From contig NZ_JBKBHT010000003.1 of the NCBI RefSeq assembly GCF_046297595.1, forward strand, positions 186,001-250,000: a stretch of 64,000 bases of DNA, written 5' to 3'. The position numbers and the translations under genes are program-made. Within the stretch, counting starts at the first letter, position 1. Each line of letters opens with the position of its first letter. Positions 47,801-56,479 of the stretch are shown piece by piece. Below the pieces are notes generated by a model that did not search any database, was not told the origin of the DNA, and saw only the letters and a list, made by a program, of their open reading frames with translations. The DNA is from Ferrovibrio sp046297595. Lineage in GTDB: Bacteria; Pseudomonadota; Alphaproteobacteria; Ferrovibrionales; Ferrovibrionaceae.

Positions 47801-48780
47801 CGCGCCTGAATAACAACGCTGCCGTCACGATCATGGGCACTGGCGAGATGGCCGCAGCCTATATAAGCGCCCTGCTAACACTCGGGGTGCCTGCCGAGCA
47901 TATCAGAGTCACCGGACGAAGCGCGGAGAAGTATACCGCGCTGGCCCATCGCTTCGGTATTCAGGGGCTAAGCCTACCTGCGCTACGTGGTGATGGCCCG
48001 GCAATCTTGGCCGTCACGCAAGACGCCTTGCCGGCCGTCACGCGCCAGGCCTTGGCGGCCGGTTTCCGCCATCTTCTGATCGAGAAACCGGGCGCACTTT
48101 CCTCAACAGCTCTAGCCGGCCTAACGAAAGATGTTGCCGACGCCAAGGCAAATGCATTTGTCGCTTTCAACCGCCGTTTCTACCCATCCGTAATTGCCTT
48201 GCGCAACGCTATTGCAGAGGATGGGGGGATCCGCACTGTGTTTTTCGAGTTCACCGAGGTCGAACGCCTGGTTCTCGCCGAACAAGAAATGAAGCGGCTA
48301 CCGAAAATTGTTACTGATCGCTGGGGATTATCGAACTCCACTCATGTAATTGATCTTGTTGTCTTCCTTATGGGTAAGCCCGTAACGATGTCGCCACTGC
48401 AGGAAGGCAGCCTACCTTGGCATGAAACTGCTGCATCTTTCGCAGGGTCAGGGCGGAGCGAACGTGGCGCCATCTTCAGTTATCTGGCCAGTTGGGGCAC
48501 TGCTGGACGCTGGCGAGTGGAAGTAACCACACCCGCCCGGCGCCTGTTCTTGTGCCCCCTGGAGACCCTGCAGGTGCAGATGAAGAACTCTTTCAGCGTC
48601 GAACCCATCGTCATTGCCAGCGAGCCGACCAACGTCAAGCCAGGCTTGGCTGGTATGCTTGCCGAATTCCTGCAGCCGCATGGCGCGAGGCCGACAAATC
48701 TGCCCGACCTGTACGAAAGCGTCCAGACCCTGCGGATCGCTGAGACTATTTGCGGCTACACTCAGAATAGCGTTGCCTAG
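47797..48780 (+). CDS. Gfo/Idh/MocA-family oxidoreductase, second copy
   Basis: 327 residues. The Rossmann start is TIMGTGEMAAAYI (about 11-23), with IEKPGALSS (about 98) as the family EKP motif and FVAFNRRFYPSV (about 122), where FNRRF is the conserved substrate-side block. NSTHVIDLVVFLMG supplies the usual His-x2-Asp helix. It resembles nucleotide-sugar or inositol dehydrogenases; the substrate is unknown. It overlaps the preceding gene by 4 bases and ends 41 bases before the NeuB-family gene. Confidence 0.82.
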   Translation: MTRLNNNAAVTIMGTGEMAAAYISALLTLGVPAEHIRVTGRSAEKYTALAHRFGIQGLSLPALRGDGPAILAVTQDALPAVTRQALAAGFRHLLIEKPGALSSTALAGLTKDVADAKANAFVAFNRRFYPSVIALRNAIAEDGGIRTVFFEFTEVERLVLAEQEMKRLPKIVTDRWGLSNSTHVIDLVVFLMGKPVTMSPLQEGSLPWHETAASFAGSGRSERGAIFSYLASWGTAGRWRVEVTTPARRLFLCPLETLQVQMKNSFSVEPIVIASEPTNVKPGLAGMLAEFLQPHGARPTNLPDLYESVQTLRIAETICGYTQNSVA

Positions 48781-48821
48781 CATCCACGATTCCAACAATT
48801 GCATATCCAGGAGAAAGCAAT

Positions 48822-49709
48822 ATGACGAAGGGCTTCCAATTCACCACAGACATGATCCAGAGCGCGCCGTGGCCCATGCCGAAGAAAGTCTATTTCATCG
48901 CGGAAATCGGCATCAATCATAACGGCAGCCTGGACATCGCCCGCAAGCTGATCGATGAGGCGAAGGAATGCGGCTGCGACGCCGTCAAATTCCAGAAGCG
49001 CACCATCGATATCGTCTATTCGCCGGACGTTCTGGCCCAGCCGCGCGAAAGCCCCTGGGGTACCACCCAGCGCCAGCAGAAGGAAGGCCTGGAATTCGGC
49101 AAGAAGGAATACGATGCCATCGATGCCTATTGCCGTGAGAAGGCCATCGACTGGTTTGCCTCGGCCTGGGACATCCCCAGCCAGGAATTCCTGCGTCAGT
49201 ACAACTCCCCCTACAACAAGGTCGCCTCAGCCATGGCGACCCATCAGCCTTTCCTTGAAGTCGTCGCCTCCGAAAAGAAGCCGACCTTCCTGTCGACCGG
49301 CATGTGCACGCTGGAACAGGTCGATGCGGCAGTCGCCATCTTCAAGAAACACAACTGCCCCATCGTGCTGATGCACACGGTCTCGACCTATCCGAGCCCG
49401 GAAGAAACCCTGAACCTGCGCTGCATCACCACCCTGCGCGAGCGTTACAATGTGCCGGTCGGCTATTCCGGCCATGAAGCGTCCGTATCGCCCAGCCTGA
49501 TCGCCGCCATGATGGGCGCCGTGGCCATCGAGCGCCACATCACGCTTGACCGTGCCATGTATGGCAGCGACCAGGCCGCATCGCTGGAGCATGCCGGTCT
49601 GGCCCAGCTTGTTTCCACCGTAAAGAAAATTCCCGCCGTGCTCGGCTCCGGCGAGAAGACCGTCAGCGACGCCGAAATGGCCGTGGCCAAAAAGCTGCGC
49701 TACTGGTAA
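48822..49709 (+). CDS. neuB: NeuB-family sugar-acid synthase lacking the SAF domain
   Basis: 295 residues with a strong AGGAG ribosome-binding site. It has the complete NeuB TIM barrel: FIAEIGINHNGSLDIARKLI (about 25-44), AVKFQKR, ASAWD, KVASA, STGMCT and VGYSGHE. NeuB enzymes condense phosphoenolpyruvate with an amino-sugar (ManNAc or relatives) to form nonulosonic acids. Typical members are about 345 residues because of a C-terminal SAF domain that caps the partner's active site and contacts the acceptor. Here the chain stops right after the barrel, and a HAD gene begins 4 bases later in another frame. The acceptor may therefore differ from ManNAc. Confidence 0.85.
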   Translation: MTKGFQFTTDMIQSAPWPMPKKVYFIAEIGINHNGSLDIARKLIDEAKECGCDAVKFQKRTIDIVYSPDVLAQPRESPWGTTQRQQKEGLEFGKKEYDAIDAYCREKAIDWFASAWDIPSQEFLRQYNSPYNKVASAMATHQPFLEVVASEKKPTFLSTGMCTLEQVDAAVAIFKKHNCPIVLMHTVSTYPSPEETLNLRCITTLRERYNVPVGYSGHEASVSPSLIAAMMGAVAIERHITLDRAMYGSDQAASLEHAGLAQLVSTVKKIPAVLGSGEKTVSDAEMAVAKKLRYW

Positions 49710-49713
49710 GCCG

Positions 49714-50019
49714 ATGATCTACTGCTTCGATATCGATGGCACCCTGTGCACGAACACGTACGGTGCCTACGAAAAGGCGGAGCCATGGCCCGACCGGATC
49801 GCCATCGTCAACGCGCTTTACGATCAGGGTCATACGATCAAACTCTTCACGGCACGCGGCACTACCACGGGCATCGACTGGCGCGCGGTCACCGAGGCCC
49901 AGATGAGCCGCTGGGGCGTGCGATATCATCAGTTGATCCTTGGCAAGCCGGAAGCCGACATCTTCATCGACGACCGCGCCTTCAATTCCGAGACCTGGGA
50001 CTGGAGCTCGCACAGGTGA
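49714..50019 (+). CDS. Small HAD-superfamily phosphatase of capsule-locus type
   Basis: 101 residues. It has the HAD motifs in compact form: DIDGTLC (6-12, with both catalytic aspartates), Thr in LFTARG (about 44), Lys in LGKPEAD (about 79) and the acidic pair DD in FIDDRAF. Small HADs of this kind occur in capsule and nonulosonic-acid clusters and may dephosphorylate a sugar phosphate. Its place between NeuB and NeuA suggests it could remove a phosphate after condensation. The stop overlaps the next GTG. Confidence 0.8.
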   Translation: MIYCFDIDGTLCTNTYGAYEKAEPWPDRIAIVNALYDQGHTIKLFTARGTTTGIDWRAVTEAQMSRWGVRYHQLILGKPEADIFIDDRAFNSETWDWSSHR

Positions 50020-50762
50020 CCGCCGATCCGGACAATAAACAAGCCGCTTCAGTCATGGAGCGGGCTGAATACCTCAAGTTGTCTTACGACCCAGTGAAGG
50101 CGCCTTTCACCAGCTACCCTGCCAAGCTAGCAAAGTATGTTGGCGAACGCTGGTTCGCACGACGCGGTCGACTGCTGGATATTGGCTGCGGGCGAGGTGA
50201 ATTCCTGAGCGCCTTCGCCTCGCTCGGGTACGGTGCCGTTGGGATCGATATTTCGCCCGCTGCGCCGGACTTTGCCCCCGAACACGAAGTTCATGTCGCC
50301 AATCTCGAAACCGACCCCCTGCCGGTTCCCGCGAACAGCTTCGATCACGTTTACTCCAAGTCGGTCATCGAGCACCTTCGCAACCCCGATGCCTTTCTCG
50401 CCAAGGCTTTCGCCGCTCTGGTTCCTGGTGGCGACGCCGTGATCATGACGCCGAGCTGGATTCACAATGCCTGGGGCCCGTTTTACATTGACCACACGCA
50501 TGTGACACCTTTCACTGGCCCCAGCCTGGAGCAGGCCATGCAGCTCGCCGGATTCGAGAATGTCCGCGTTATTCATTTCTATCAGTTGCCGTCGGTATGG
50601 CGCTGGCCGGCTATGGCCTGGATTTGCCGCCTGATCGCATGGCTGCCGCTGCCGTTCCGGCCGATGCATCCGACGGCTCCTTGGCCGAACGAAGTCAACA
50701 AATTCATTCGCTTCTCGAACGAGGTCATGCTGTTGGCCTACGGAACGAAGCCGAGTATCTGA
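50016..50762 (+). CDS. Class I SAM-dependent methyltransferase
   Basis: 248 residues from the GTG at 50016, overlapping the HAD stop; an ATG at 50055 is an alternative. The frame is open back to 49746 but that part is a shadow of the HAD gene. Motif I is LLDIGCGRGEFL (about 48), then GIDISPAAP, and SKSVIEHLRNPDAFL is the usual motif II region. LVPGGDAVIMTP is motif III. Probably methylates a sugar or cap of the polymer. It interrupts the NeuB-NeuA gene pair. Confidence 0.85.
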   Translation: MTADPDNKQAASVMERAEYLKLSYDPVKAPFTSYPAKLAKYVGERWFARRGRLLDIGCGRGEFLSAFASLGYGAVGIDISPAAPDFAPEHEVHVANLETDPLPVPANSFDHVYSKSVIEHLRNPDAFLAKAFAALVPGGDAVIMTPSWIHNAWGPFYIDHTHVTPFTGPSLEQAMQLAGFENVRVIHFYQLPSVWRWPAMAWICRLIAWLPLPFRPMHPTAPWPNEVNKFIRFSNEVMLLAYGTKPSI

Positions 50763-50772
50763 GCAAGTATCC

Positions 50773-51504
50773 ATGAAGACCTATGCCATCATTCCGGCGC
50801 GCGGCGGCTCCAAGGGCGTGCCCGGCAAGAACATCAAGCCGCTTGGCGGCTTTCCGCTGATTGCCTATTCGGTTCTCGCAGGCCTGCATGCCGGCTACGA
50901 CAAGGTCTTCGTCTCCACCGACGATCAGGGTATCGCCGATATCGCGGCGAAGTTCGGCGCCGAGGTGCCGTTCCTGCGCCCGGCCGAAATGGCTGGCGAT
51001 CGCGCACCCGACCGCGCCTATATCCAGCACGCGCTGGATTTCTGGCGCGACAAAGGCGCCGAGCCTGATGCCCTGGCGATCCTGCGGCCGACCACGCCAT
51101 TGCGCGACCCGGCCATCCTCCGCGAGGCCACGGCACTGCTGGCCGCTCGCCCAGATGCCACCGGCCTGCGCTCGGTGCATCCGCTGCCCGAGCCGCCGCA
51201 GAAGATGATGGGTCTCGAGGATGGCTGGCTCACCGGCCTTTTCCCACATGATCCACGGCCCGAATATTACAACCTGCCGCGCCAGGCCTTCCCGGCGGCC
51301 TACCAGCCGAACGGTTATGTCGATATCGTCACCACGGCCCATATCCGGGCAACGCCGCCCGATGCCGGCATCTTCGGCCCAAAGGTGCTAGGCCAGCCGA
51401 CACCCGTCTCGGTCGAGGTCGACACGATTGAGGAATTCGAACTGCTCGAATACCAGATCGGGCGTCGCCGCCCGGTCATTCTCGATTATCTGCAAGCCCG
51501 CTAA
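50773..51504 (+). CDS. neuA: CMP-sugar-acid cytidylyltransferase (NeuA family)
   Basis: 243 residues. NeuA-type enzymes activate a ulosonic or nonulosonic acid as the CMP-sugar. The signature is IIPARGGSKGVPGKNI (6-21), with VSTDD (about 47), ILRPTTPLR (about 102) and the late VEVDTIEEFELLE carrying catalytic acids. It is the expected partner of the NeuB-family protein and strongly implies that the locus makes a CMP-activated acidic sugar. Which sugar cannot be decided. Confidence 0.92.
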   Translation: MKTYAIIPARGGSKGVPGKNIKPLGGFPLIAYSVLAGLHAGYDKVFVSTDDQGIADIAAKFGAEVPFLRPAEMAGDRAPDRAYIQHALDFWRDKGAEPDALAILRPTTPLRDPAILREATALLAARPDATGLRSVHPLPEPPQKMMGLEDGWLTGLFPHDPRPEYYNLPRQAFPAAYQPNGYVDIVTTAHIRATPPDAGIFGPKVLGQPTPVSVEVDTIEEFELLEYQIGRRRPVILDYLQAR

Positions 51505-51537
51505 CCACCAACCAAACCGCGATACTGGAAACGCTTC

Positions 51538-52932
51538 ATGGCTGCCTTTGCCTTCTCCCGCATGCCCGTCACCCGTCCGCCAGTCAAGACGCAGTATCGC
51601 TGCGTGCAGACGGCGCTGCCCGTTCCGGAATCCCTGCCGATCCTGAACGACCTGGAGCAGTTCGAATCGCGCTCGATGCACGGCCAGATGCCGGTGGTGT
51701 GGGACCGTGCAGAGGACTTTCAGGTGTTCGACCGCTGGGGCAACACCTGGATCGACTACACCTCCACGATCTTTGTCGCCAATGCCGGGCATGCCAATCC
51801 GCGCATCGTCAAGGCCCTGCGAGAGGTGATCGATCACGGCCTGCTGCATACCTATTCCTATGCTACCGAGATACGCGCGAAATTCCTGCGCCGCCTGATC
51901 GAAGTCACCCCGGAGCAGTTCGACAAGGCCTATCTGATGTCCTCCGGTACCGAGGCGACCGAGGCAGTGGTCAAGCTGATGCGCATGAACGGCCAACGCC
52001 GCGGTAAACGCCGCCTCGGCATCATGTCCTTCGAGGGCGCCTATCACGGCCGCACACAGGGTGCCGCGATGATCGGCGGCACTGCCGCCGGGCGCACCTG
52101 GATCGGCTTCGAGGATCCGAATGTCCATCAGGTGCCGTTCCCCTACACATGGTCGTTGAAAAACGGCGAAACCGGCCGCGACCGCTTCAACGCGCATCTC
52201 GATCTGCTGCGCGGCAAGGGGCTTGACCTCGCCAAGGATCTCTGTGGTTTCATGTTCGAGGCCTATATCGGCTGGGCCGCGGCCTTCATTCCCACCGATT
52301 ATGTGCAGGCGGCGGCGGAATTCGCTAAGGCCAACGGTATCCTGCTGGGCTTCGACGAAGTGCAGGGGGGGTTCGGTCGCACCGGTAAAATGTTCGTGCA
52401 TGAACATTATGGTGTCGAGCCGGATCTGATCGCTACCGGCAAGGGCATCAGCTCCAGCCTGCCGCTTTCAGCGGTGCTGGGCCGCAAAGAGTTGCTCGAT
52501 CTGCCCGATGTCGGTTCGATGTCTTCGACGCATTCCGCCAACCCCCTGGTCTGCGCTGCAGGCCTTGCCAATCTCGATGAGATTGTGAGCCGCGATCTGT
52601 GTGGCGCTGCGGCTCGCATGGGCAGAATCATGCTCGACCGGCTCCGCGCCATACAAGCAAAATACCCGGACCGCATCTCTCACGTGATTGGGGAGGGCAT
52701 GCTGGCTGCACTGATCTTTAAGAAGCCCGGTAGCGACGAGCCAGATGGCCTGACCGCGAGCCTGATCTGCCAGCGTGCCATGCACAAGGGAGTTCTTCTC
52801 GTGCATACAGGCCGCGAATCGATAAAGTTCGGCCCGCCCCTCACCATGCCGGAAGACGTCATGAATGAAGGCATGGATGTGCTTGAGGAGTCGATCGAAG
52901 AGATCATTGCGGAACAGGCGGTCGCGGCATGA
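51538..52932 (+). CDS. Class III PLP aminotransferase (GSA-aminomutase/GABA-aminotransferase fold)
   Basis: 464 residues. Fold-type I, class III: SSGTEATEAVVKLMR (about 140) binds the phosphate of PLP, FDEVQGGFGRTGKMF (about 275) supplies the cofactor Asp, and the Schiff-base Lys is in LIATGKGISSSLPLSAV (about 302). Class III enzymes normally use amino acids, diamines or semialdehydes, while sugar aminotransferases are almost always DegT type. Its presence between NeuA and the sugar-isomerase genes is therefore notable. The stop overlaps the VOC gene region by 4 bases. Confidence 0.9.
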   Translation: MAAFAFSRMPVTRPPVKTQYRCVQTALPVPESLPILNDLEQFESRSMHGQMPVVWDRAEDFQVFDRWGNTWIDYTSTIFVANAGHANPRIVKALREVIDHGLLHTYSYATEIRAKFLRRLIEVTPEQFDKAYLMSSGTEATEAVVKLMRMNGQRRGKRRLGIMSFEGAYHGRTQGAAMIGGTAAGRTWIGFEDPNVHQVPFPYTWSLKNGETGRDRFNAHLDLLRGKGLDLAKDLCGFMFEAYIGWAAAFIPTDYVQAAAEFAKANGILLGFDEVQGGFGRTGKMFVHEHYGVEPDLIATGKGISSSLPLSAVLGRKELLDLPDVGSMSSTHSANPLVCAAGLANLDEIVSRDLCGAAARMGRIMLDRLRAIQAKYPDRISHVIGEGMLAALIFKKPGSDEPDGLTASLICQRAMHKGVLLVHTGRESIKFGPPLTMPEDVMNEGMDVLEESIEEIIAEQAVAA

Positions 52933-53375
52933 CCATGCTCCGGCATGTCGGTATCGTCGTGTCCGATCTGGAGCGTGCGCTGTTCTTCTATCGCGACTTA
53001 CTCGGCTTCTCTGAAGCGCGCATCATGGACGAGAGCGGCGACTTCATCGACGCCATTCTCGGGATGAATAAAGCGCATTTGCGCACGGTGAAGTTGGCTA
53101 GCGCCGACAATGCGTCGCAGATCGAACTCCTAGAATTCATGAATCCGTTGGTTCGCGATATCAACCGTAACATCGACTTAAGCACACGCGGCCCAACGCA
53201 TATCGCTCTGACGGTCGACGGGCTTGAAGCTTTGCATCAGCGTATGAGCGCAGCAGGCGTGGAATTCACTACAGCCCCCAGAAGGTCGGTCGACGGCAGA
53301 GCGCTAGTCACTTTCTGTCGCGATCCAGACGGCACCTATGTTGAGCTTGTCGAATTATTGGAGCCGCCGCAATGA
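52929..53375 (+). CDS. VOC-superfamily protein (glyoxalase/epimerase-like)
   Basis: 148 residues. Two beta-alpha-beta-beta-beta units of the VOC fold, with metal-type ligands His in LRHVGIVVSDLERAL (residue 6), Glu in QIELLEF (about 66), His in PTHIALTV and Glu in TYVELVE near the end. VOC enzymes include glyoxalases, methylmalonyl-CoA epimerase and dioxygenases. In this operon an epimerase or isomerase role on a sugar intermediate is possible but unproven. Overlaps by ATGA on both sides. Confidence 0.8.
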   Translation: MTMLRHVGIVVSDLERALFFYRDLLGFSEARIMDESGDFIDAILGMNKAHLRTVKLASADNASQIELLEFMNPLVRDINRNIDLSTRGPTHIALTVDGLEALHQRMSAAGVEFTTAPRRSVDGRALVTFCRDPDGTYVELVELLEPPQ

Positions 53376-54208
53376 CAATTCCAGTTGGAATCATGCAAGG
53401 CCGTCTGCTGCCGCCCTACGACGGGCGATTCCAGGCTTTCCCTGCCCGTGCCTGGCGCGAAGAGTTTCCGCTTGCCGCAGAGGCAGGCCTGTCATGCATC
53501 GAATGGATCTACGAAAAACCGCATGAGCAGGACAATCCGCTCCGCACCGATATCGGACTGGCTGAATTGCGGGCGCTATCCGCCTCCAGCGGCGTGCGTG
53601 TGCGGTCGATTTGCGCCGACTACTACATGACTGAGCGTCTGGTAGATGAAGGCGCCGTCGTGCAGGCTGCCAATATCGAACATCTTAAATGGCTGATTGG
53701 CCGCGCCAGTCTACTAGAAATTACCTACATCGTACTGCCCTTCGTTGACGCCTCCTCGCTCAGAAGTGAGGCGGCGCTCGCCGCGGTAATCGCGGTACTA
53801 CGCGATCTCGCTCCGCATACTGCGAGTTATGGCGTCGAACTACATCTTGAGACCGATCTGCCGCCCGCTACGTTCCGAGAACTTCTTGCCGCCATCGGGC
53901 ACGAAAAGGTGAAAGCTAATTTTGACATCGGAAACAGCGCCTCACTGGGCTACGATCCGGTGGAGGAGCTGACTGCATTGGCGCCATATCTAGGCAGCGT
54001 GCATGTGAAAGACCGTAAACTTGGCGGATCCACTCAGCCGCTCGGTACGGGCAATGCCGATCTGCCCGCAGCTTTTCGTATGATCCGCAAGACGGGCTTT
54101 GAGCGCTGGCTGATTCTGCAGGCAGCTCGCGGCGAAGATGGCGGCGAAGTCGAGCTCGCCCGCCACAACCGCGATCTGACCGAAAAGCTCTGGGAGGCTG
54201 CGGCCTGA
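53372..54208 (+). CDS. Sugar phosphate isomerase/epimerase (xylose-isomerase-like TIM barrel)
   Basis: 278 residues. AP-endonuclease-2/xylose-isomerase-like TIM barrel. Visible barrel and metal-site segments are VGIMQGRLLPP, GLSCIEWIYE (about 38), ELHLETDLPP (about 155), KANFDIGNSASLG (about 178) and SVHVKDRKLGG (about 208). Such enzymes isomerise or epimerise sugars with a divalent metal. It overlaps the VOC gene and is followed after one base by an SDR gene, so it belongs to the sugar-acid module. Confidence 0.85.
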   Translation: MTIPVGIMQGRLLPPYDGRFQAFPARAWREEFPLAAEAGLSCIEWIYEKPHEQDNPLRTDIGLAELRALSASSGVRVRSICADYYMTERLVDEGAVVQAANIEHLKWLIGRASLLEITYIVLPFVDASSLRSEAALAAVIAVLRDLAPHTASYGVELHLETDLPPATFRELLAAIGHEKVKANFDIGNSASLGYDPVEELTALAPYLGSVHVKDRKLGGSTQPLGTGNADLPAAFRMIRKTGFERWLILQAARGEDGGEVELARHNRDLTEKLWEAAA

Positions 54209-54209
54209 C

Positions 54210-54974
54210 ATGGAACTCGGCTTAGCGGGCAAGCTCATCCTGGTCTCAGGCGCGAGCCGCGGCATCGGCTTGGCAATTGCCCAGGCTTTTGCCCAGGAAG
54301 GCGCTCGCGTGGCCATGGTGGCGCGCATGCAGCAACCCCTGACTGAAGCCATCAGCAGCATAACCGCCCGCAGCGAGGTGCGCGGCTTCACTGCCGACAT
54401 GACCCGCGATGAGGAAATCCTCGCCACGCTGGATTCTGTAGAACGAAGCATGGGGCCTATCGATGCCGCCATTGCCAATGTGGGCAGCGGCATGTCGCAA
54501 GCTGGCCATGCCGTGCCGCAGGCCGAATGGCAACGCGTACTGTCGCTCAATCTCCTCGGCGCGACAGCGCTGGCTGCCTATGCCATTGATCGGCTGGCCC
54601 CCCGGCAGGGCAGCCTGACCATGATCTCATCTATTGCTGGTCTGGAAGCAGTGGGCGCCCCCGCCCCCTATGCCGCCGCAAAAGCTGGCCTGCAGGCGGC
54701 TGTAAAAAGCCTGGCGCGCAGCGCCGGCCCGCTAGGAGTGCGCGTCAACGCGGTAGCGCCTGGTAACGTGATGTTTCCGGGCGGCACTTGGGATCGTAAG
54801 CTGTTGGAGAATCCCGCTGGTGTCCAGGCCATGCTGCAGAGCGAGGTTCCGTTGCGCCGTTTTGCCAAACCGGAGGAAATCGCCGATGTCGTGGTTTTCT
54901 TGGCTTCGGACCGCGCTAGTTTTGTAACAGGCTCAACCTGGGTGGTGGATGGTGGACAAACACGTGGCTTCTGA
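54210..54974 (+). CDS. Short-chain dehydrogenase/reductase
   Basis: 254 residues, classical SDR. Cofactor motif SGASRGIGLAIAQAF (about 13-27), ANVGSGM in place of the usual NNAG, catalytic Ser in MISSIAG (about 139) and YAAAKAG (Tyr/Lys, about 152-158). The C-terminus has the common FVTGSTWVVDGGQTRGF. It would oxidise or reduce a keto-sugar intermediate. The following gene starts inside its last 26 bases. Confidence 0.9.
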   Translation: MELGLAGKLILVSGASRGIGLAIAQAFAQEGARVAMVARMQQPLTEAISSITARSEVRGFTADMTRDEEILATLDSVERSMGPIDAAIANVGSGMSQAGHAVPQAEWQRVLSLNLLGATALAAYAIDRLAPRQGSLTMISSIAGLEAVGAPAPYAAAKAGLQAAVKSLARSAGPLGVRVNAVAPGNVMFPGGTWDRKLLENPAGVQAMLQSEVPLRRFAKPEEIADVVVFLASDRASFVTGSTWVVDGGQTRGF

Positions 54975-55605
54975 CAGCAAACCCGCTTCTGGCGCAGATC
55001 CCCGCTTAGCGGCGGTACAAGGGATTTTCCAGCGTTCAATCGCCCTGAAACAGACGACCCAGGAGAATTACCTTGGTCCGCTTCTGGCCATGGCAGACCT
55101 CTGTGTCGCATCTCTCGTTGGCGGCGGCAAAATTCTAATGTGCGGCAATGGGGGATCCGCCGCAGATGCCCAGCACCTCGCTGCCGAGCTTCTGGTGCGC
55201 CTCCGTCCGGACGTGAACCGCGACGGCATTCCTGCGATTGCCCTAGCACTGGATCCGTCTTCGATGACCGCCTGTGGTAACGATTACAGCTACGAGGTCT
55301 TCTACGAGCGCATGACCCGTACGCTGGGCCGCAAGGGCGATGTACTGCTAGGCATCACCACTTCTGGAAAATCGCCGAACGTTTTAGGCGCCATGAGGGT
55401 TGCGCGCGAGAAAGGCATGCCTGTGATCGGCTTTCTGGGCGGCGACGGCGGCCCCGCGCTGCCGCTCTGCGATATCGCCTTCGTAGTGCCAAGCAAGGAA
55501 ACCGGGCGCATCCAAGAAGTCCACATCACCGCCGGCCATGCTCTTATGGAACTTATCGAGGATGGCCTTCTGGCTGCCGGCGCGATCCAGAGAATTAAAG
55601 CCTGA
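54949..55605 (+). CDS. gmhA: SIS-domain phosphoheptose isomerase-like protein (GmhA family)
   Basis: 218 residues with an N-terminal extension of about 25 residues compared with E. coli GmhA. GmhA converts sedoheptulose-7-phosphate to heptose-7-phosphate. Active-site blocks are conserved: MCGNGGSAADAQHLAAEL (His and Glu metal ligands, about 65-82), LGITTSGKSPNVL (about 138-150) and RIQEVHITAGHALMELIE (Gln and His, about 187-205). It could supply heptose for lipopolysaccharide or be part of the sugar-acid pathway of this operon. Other ADP- or GDP-heptose genes (gmhB, hldE/hddA) are not visible here. Confidence 0.85.
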   Translation: MVDKHVASDSKPASGADPRLAAVQGIFQRSIALKQTTQENYLGPLLAMADLCVASLVGGGKILMCGNGGSAADAQHLAAELLVRLRPDVNRDGIPAIALALDPSSMTACGNDYSYEVFYERMTRTLGRKGDVLLGITTSGKSPNVLGAMRVAREKGMPVIGFLGGDGGPALPLCDIAFVVPSKETGRIQEVHITAGHALMELIEDGLLAAGAIQRIKA

Positions 55606-55607
55606 TC

Positions 55608-56465
55608 ATGACCATGCCACGCAGCCCCCTTGCCAGTGCGCCTGCCTCCGTTCGGATGGCTTTCGACCTGTCAGGCCGCACTGCAGTCATCACAGGCGGG
55701 GCCGGACTGCTCGGTCAGCGTCATGCTGCTGCCGTGGCGGAAATGGGCGCGACCCCGATACTTGTGGATTCCAACATCACAGCTGCACGACAGATCGCCG
55801 AACAGATCGCTGCTCGTTATGGCGTAGCTGCAGCAGCCTACGGCATCGACATCACCGACTCGCAGCAGGTGGATGAACTGGCCGCGGAACTCCGCGCCCG
55901 CGGCAATGTTGATATCCTGATCAACAATGCGGCCCGCAATCCGAAGGTCGAGGATGGCAACATTAACTTCAGTCGTTTGGAAAATTTCCCGCTTTCCGAA
56001 TGGCAGAATGATATCGCTGTCGGCCTGACCGGCGCCTTCCTGCTCAGCCGCACCTTCGGCGAAGACATGGCACGCCAGGGCAAAGGTGTTATACTCAACG
56101 TCGCCTCCGATCTAGCCGTCATTGCACCCGATCAGCGGCTCTATCGCAAGGATGGCGTTCCCGAAACCCAACAACCGGTCAAGCCTGTAACATATTCTGT
56201 TGTGAAGGCCGGTCTGATTGGTCTGACTCGATACCTCTCGACCTACTGGATCAACCGGGGCGTTCGATGCAACGCCATCAGCCCGGGCGGCGTCTACGCC
56301 GGGCAGGATGAGGTTTTCCTGAGCCGTATCGAGCAATTAATCCCACTTGGACGCATGGCGCACAGGGACGAATACAAGGCCGCGATCGTTTTTCTGGTCT
56401 CGGATGCTTCATCTTATATGAACGGCGCAAACCTGATCGTGGATGGCGGCCGCACGAGCTGGTGA
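55608..56465 (+). CDS. SDR oxidoreductase resembling PtmA-type flagellin/legionaminic-acid enzymes
   Basis: 285 residues. Cofactor site TGGAGLLGQRHAAAVAEMG (about 29-47), where GAGLLG is typical of the PtmA-like SDR subgroup found in nonulosonic-acid clusters; NNAARNP (about 106), Ser in NVASDLAV (about 164) and catalytic TYSVVKAG (about 193). The C-terminus is NLIVDGGRTSW. Together with the NeuB- and NeuA-like genes it supports synthesis of an acidic sugar. The exact step is unknown. Confidence 0.82.
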   Translation: MTMPRSPLASAPASVRMAFDLSGRTAVITGGAGLLGQRHAAAVAEMGATPILVDSNITAARQIAEQIAARYGVAAAAYGIDITDSQQVDELAAELRARGNVDILINNAARNPKVEDGNINFSRLENFPLSEWQNDIAVGLTGAFLLSRTFGEDMARQGKGVILNVASDLAVIAPDQRLYRKDGVPETQQPVKPVTYSVVKAGLIGLTRYLSTYWINRGVRCNAISPGGVYAGQDEVFLSRIEQLIPLGRMAHRDEYKAAIVFLVSDASSYMNGANLIVDGGRTSW

Positions 56466-56479
56466 CGACGGAGTACTCA

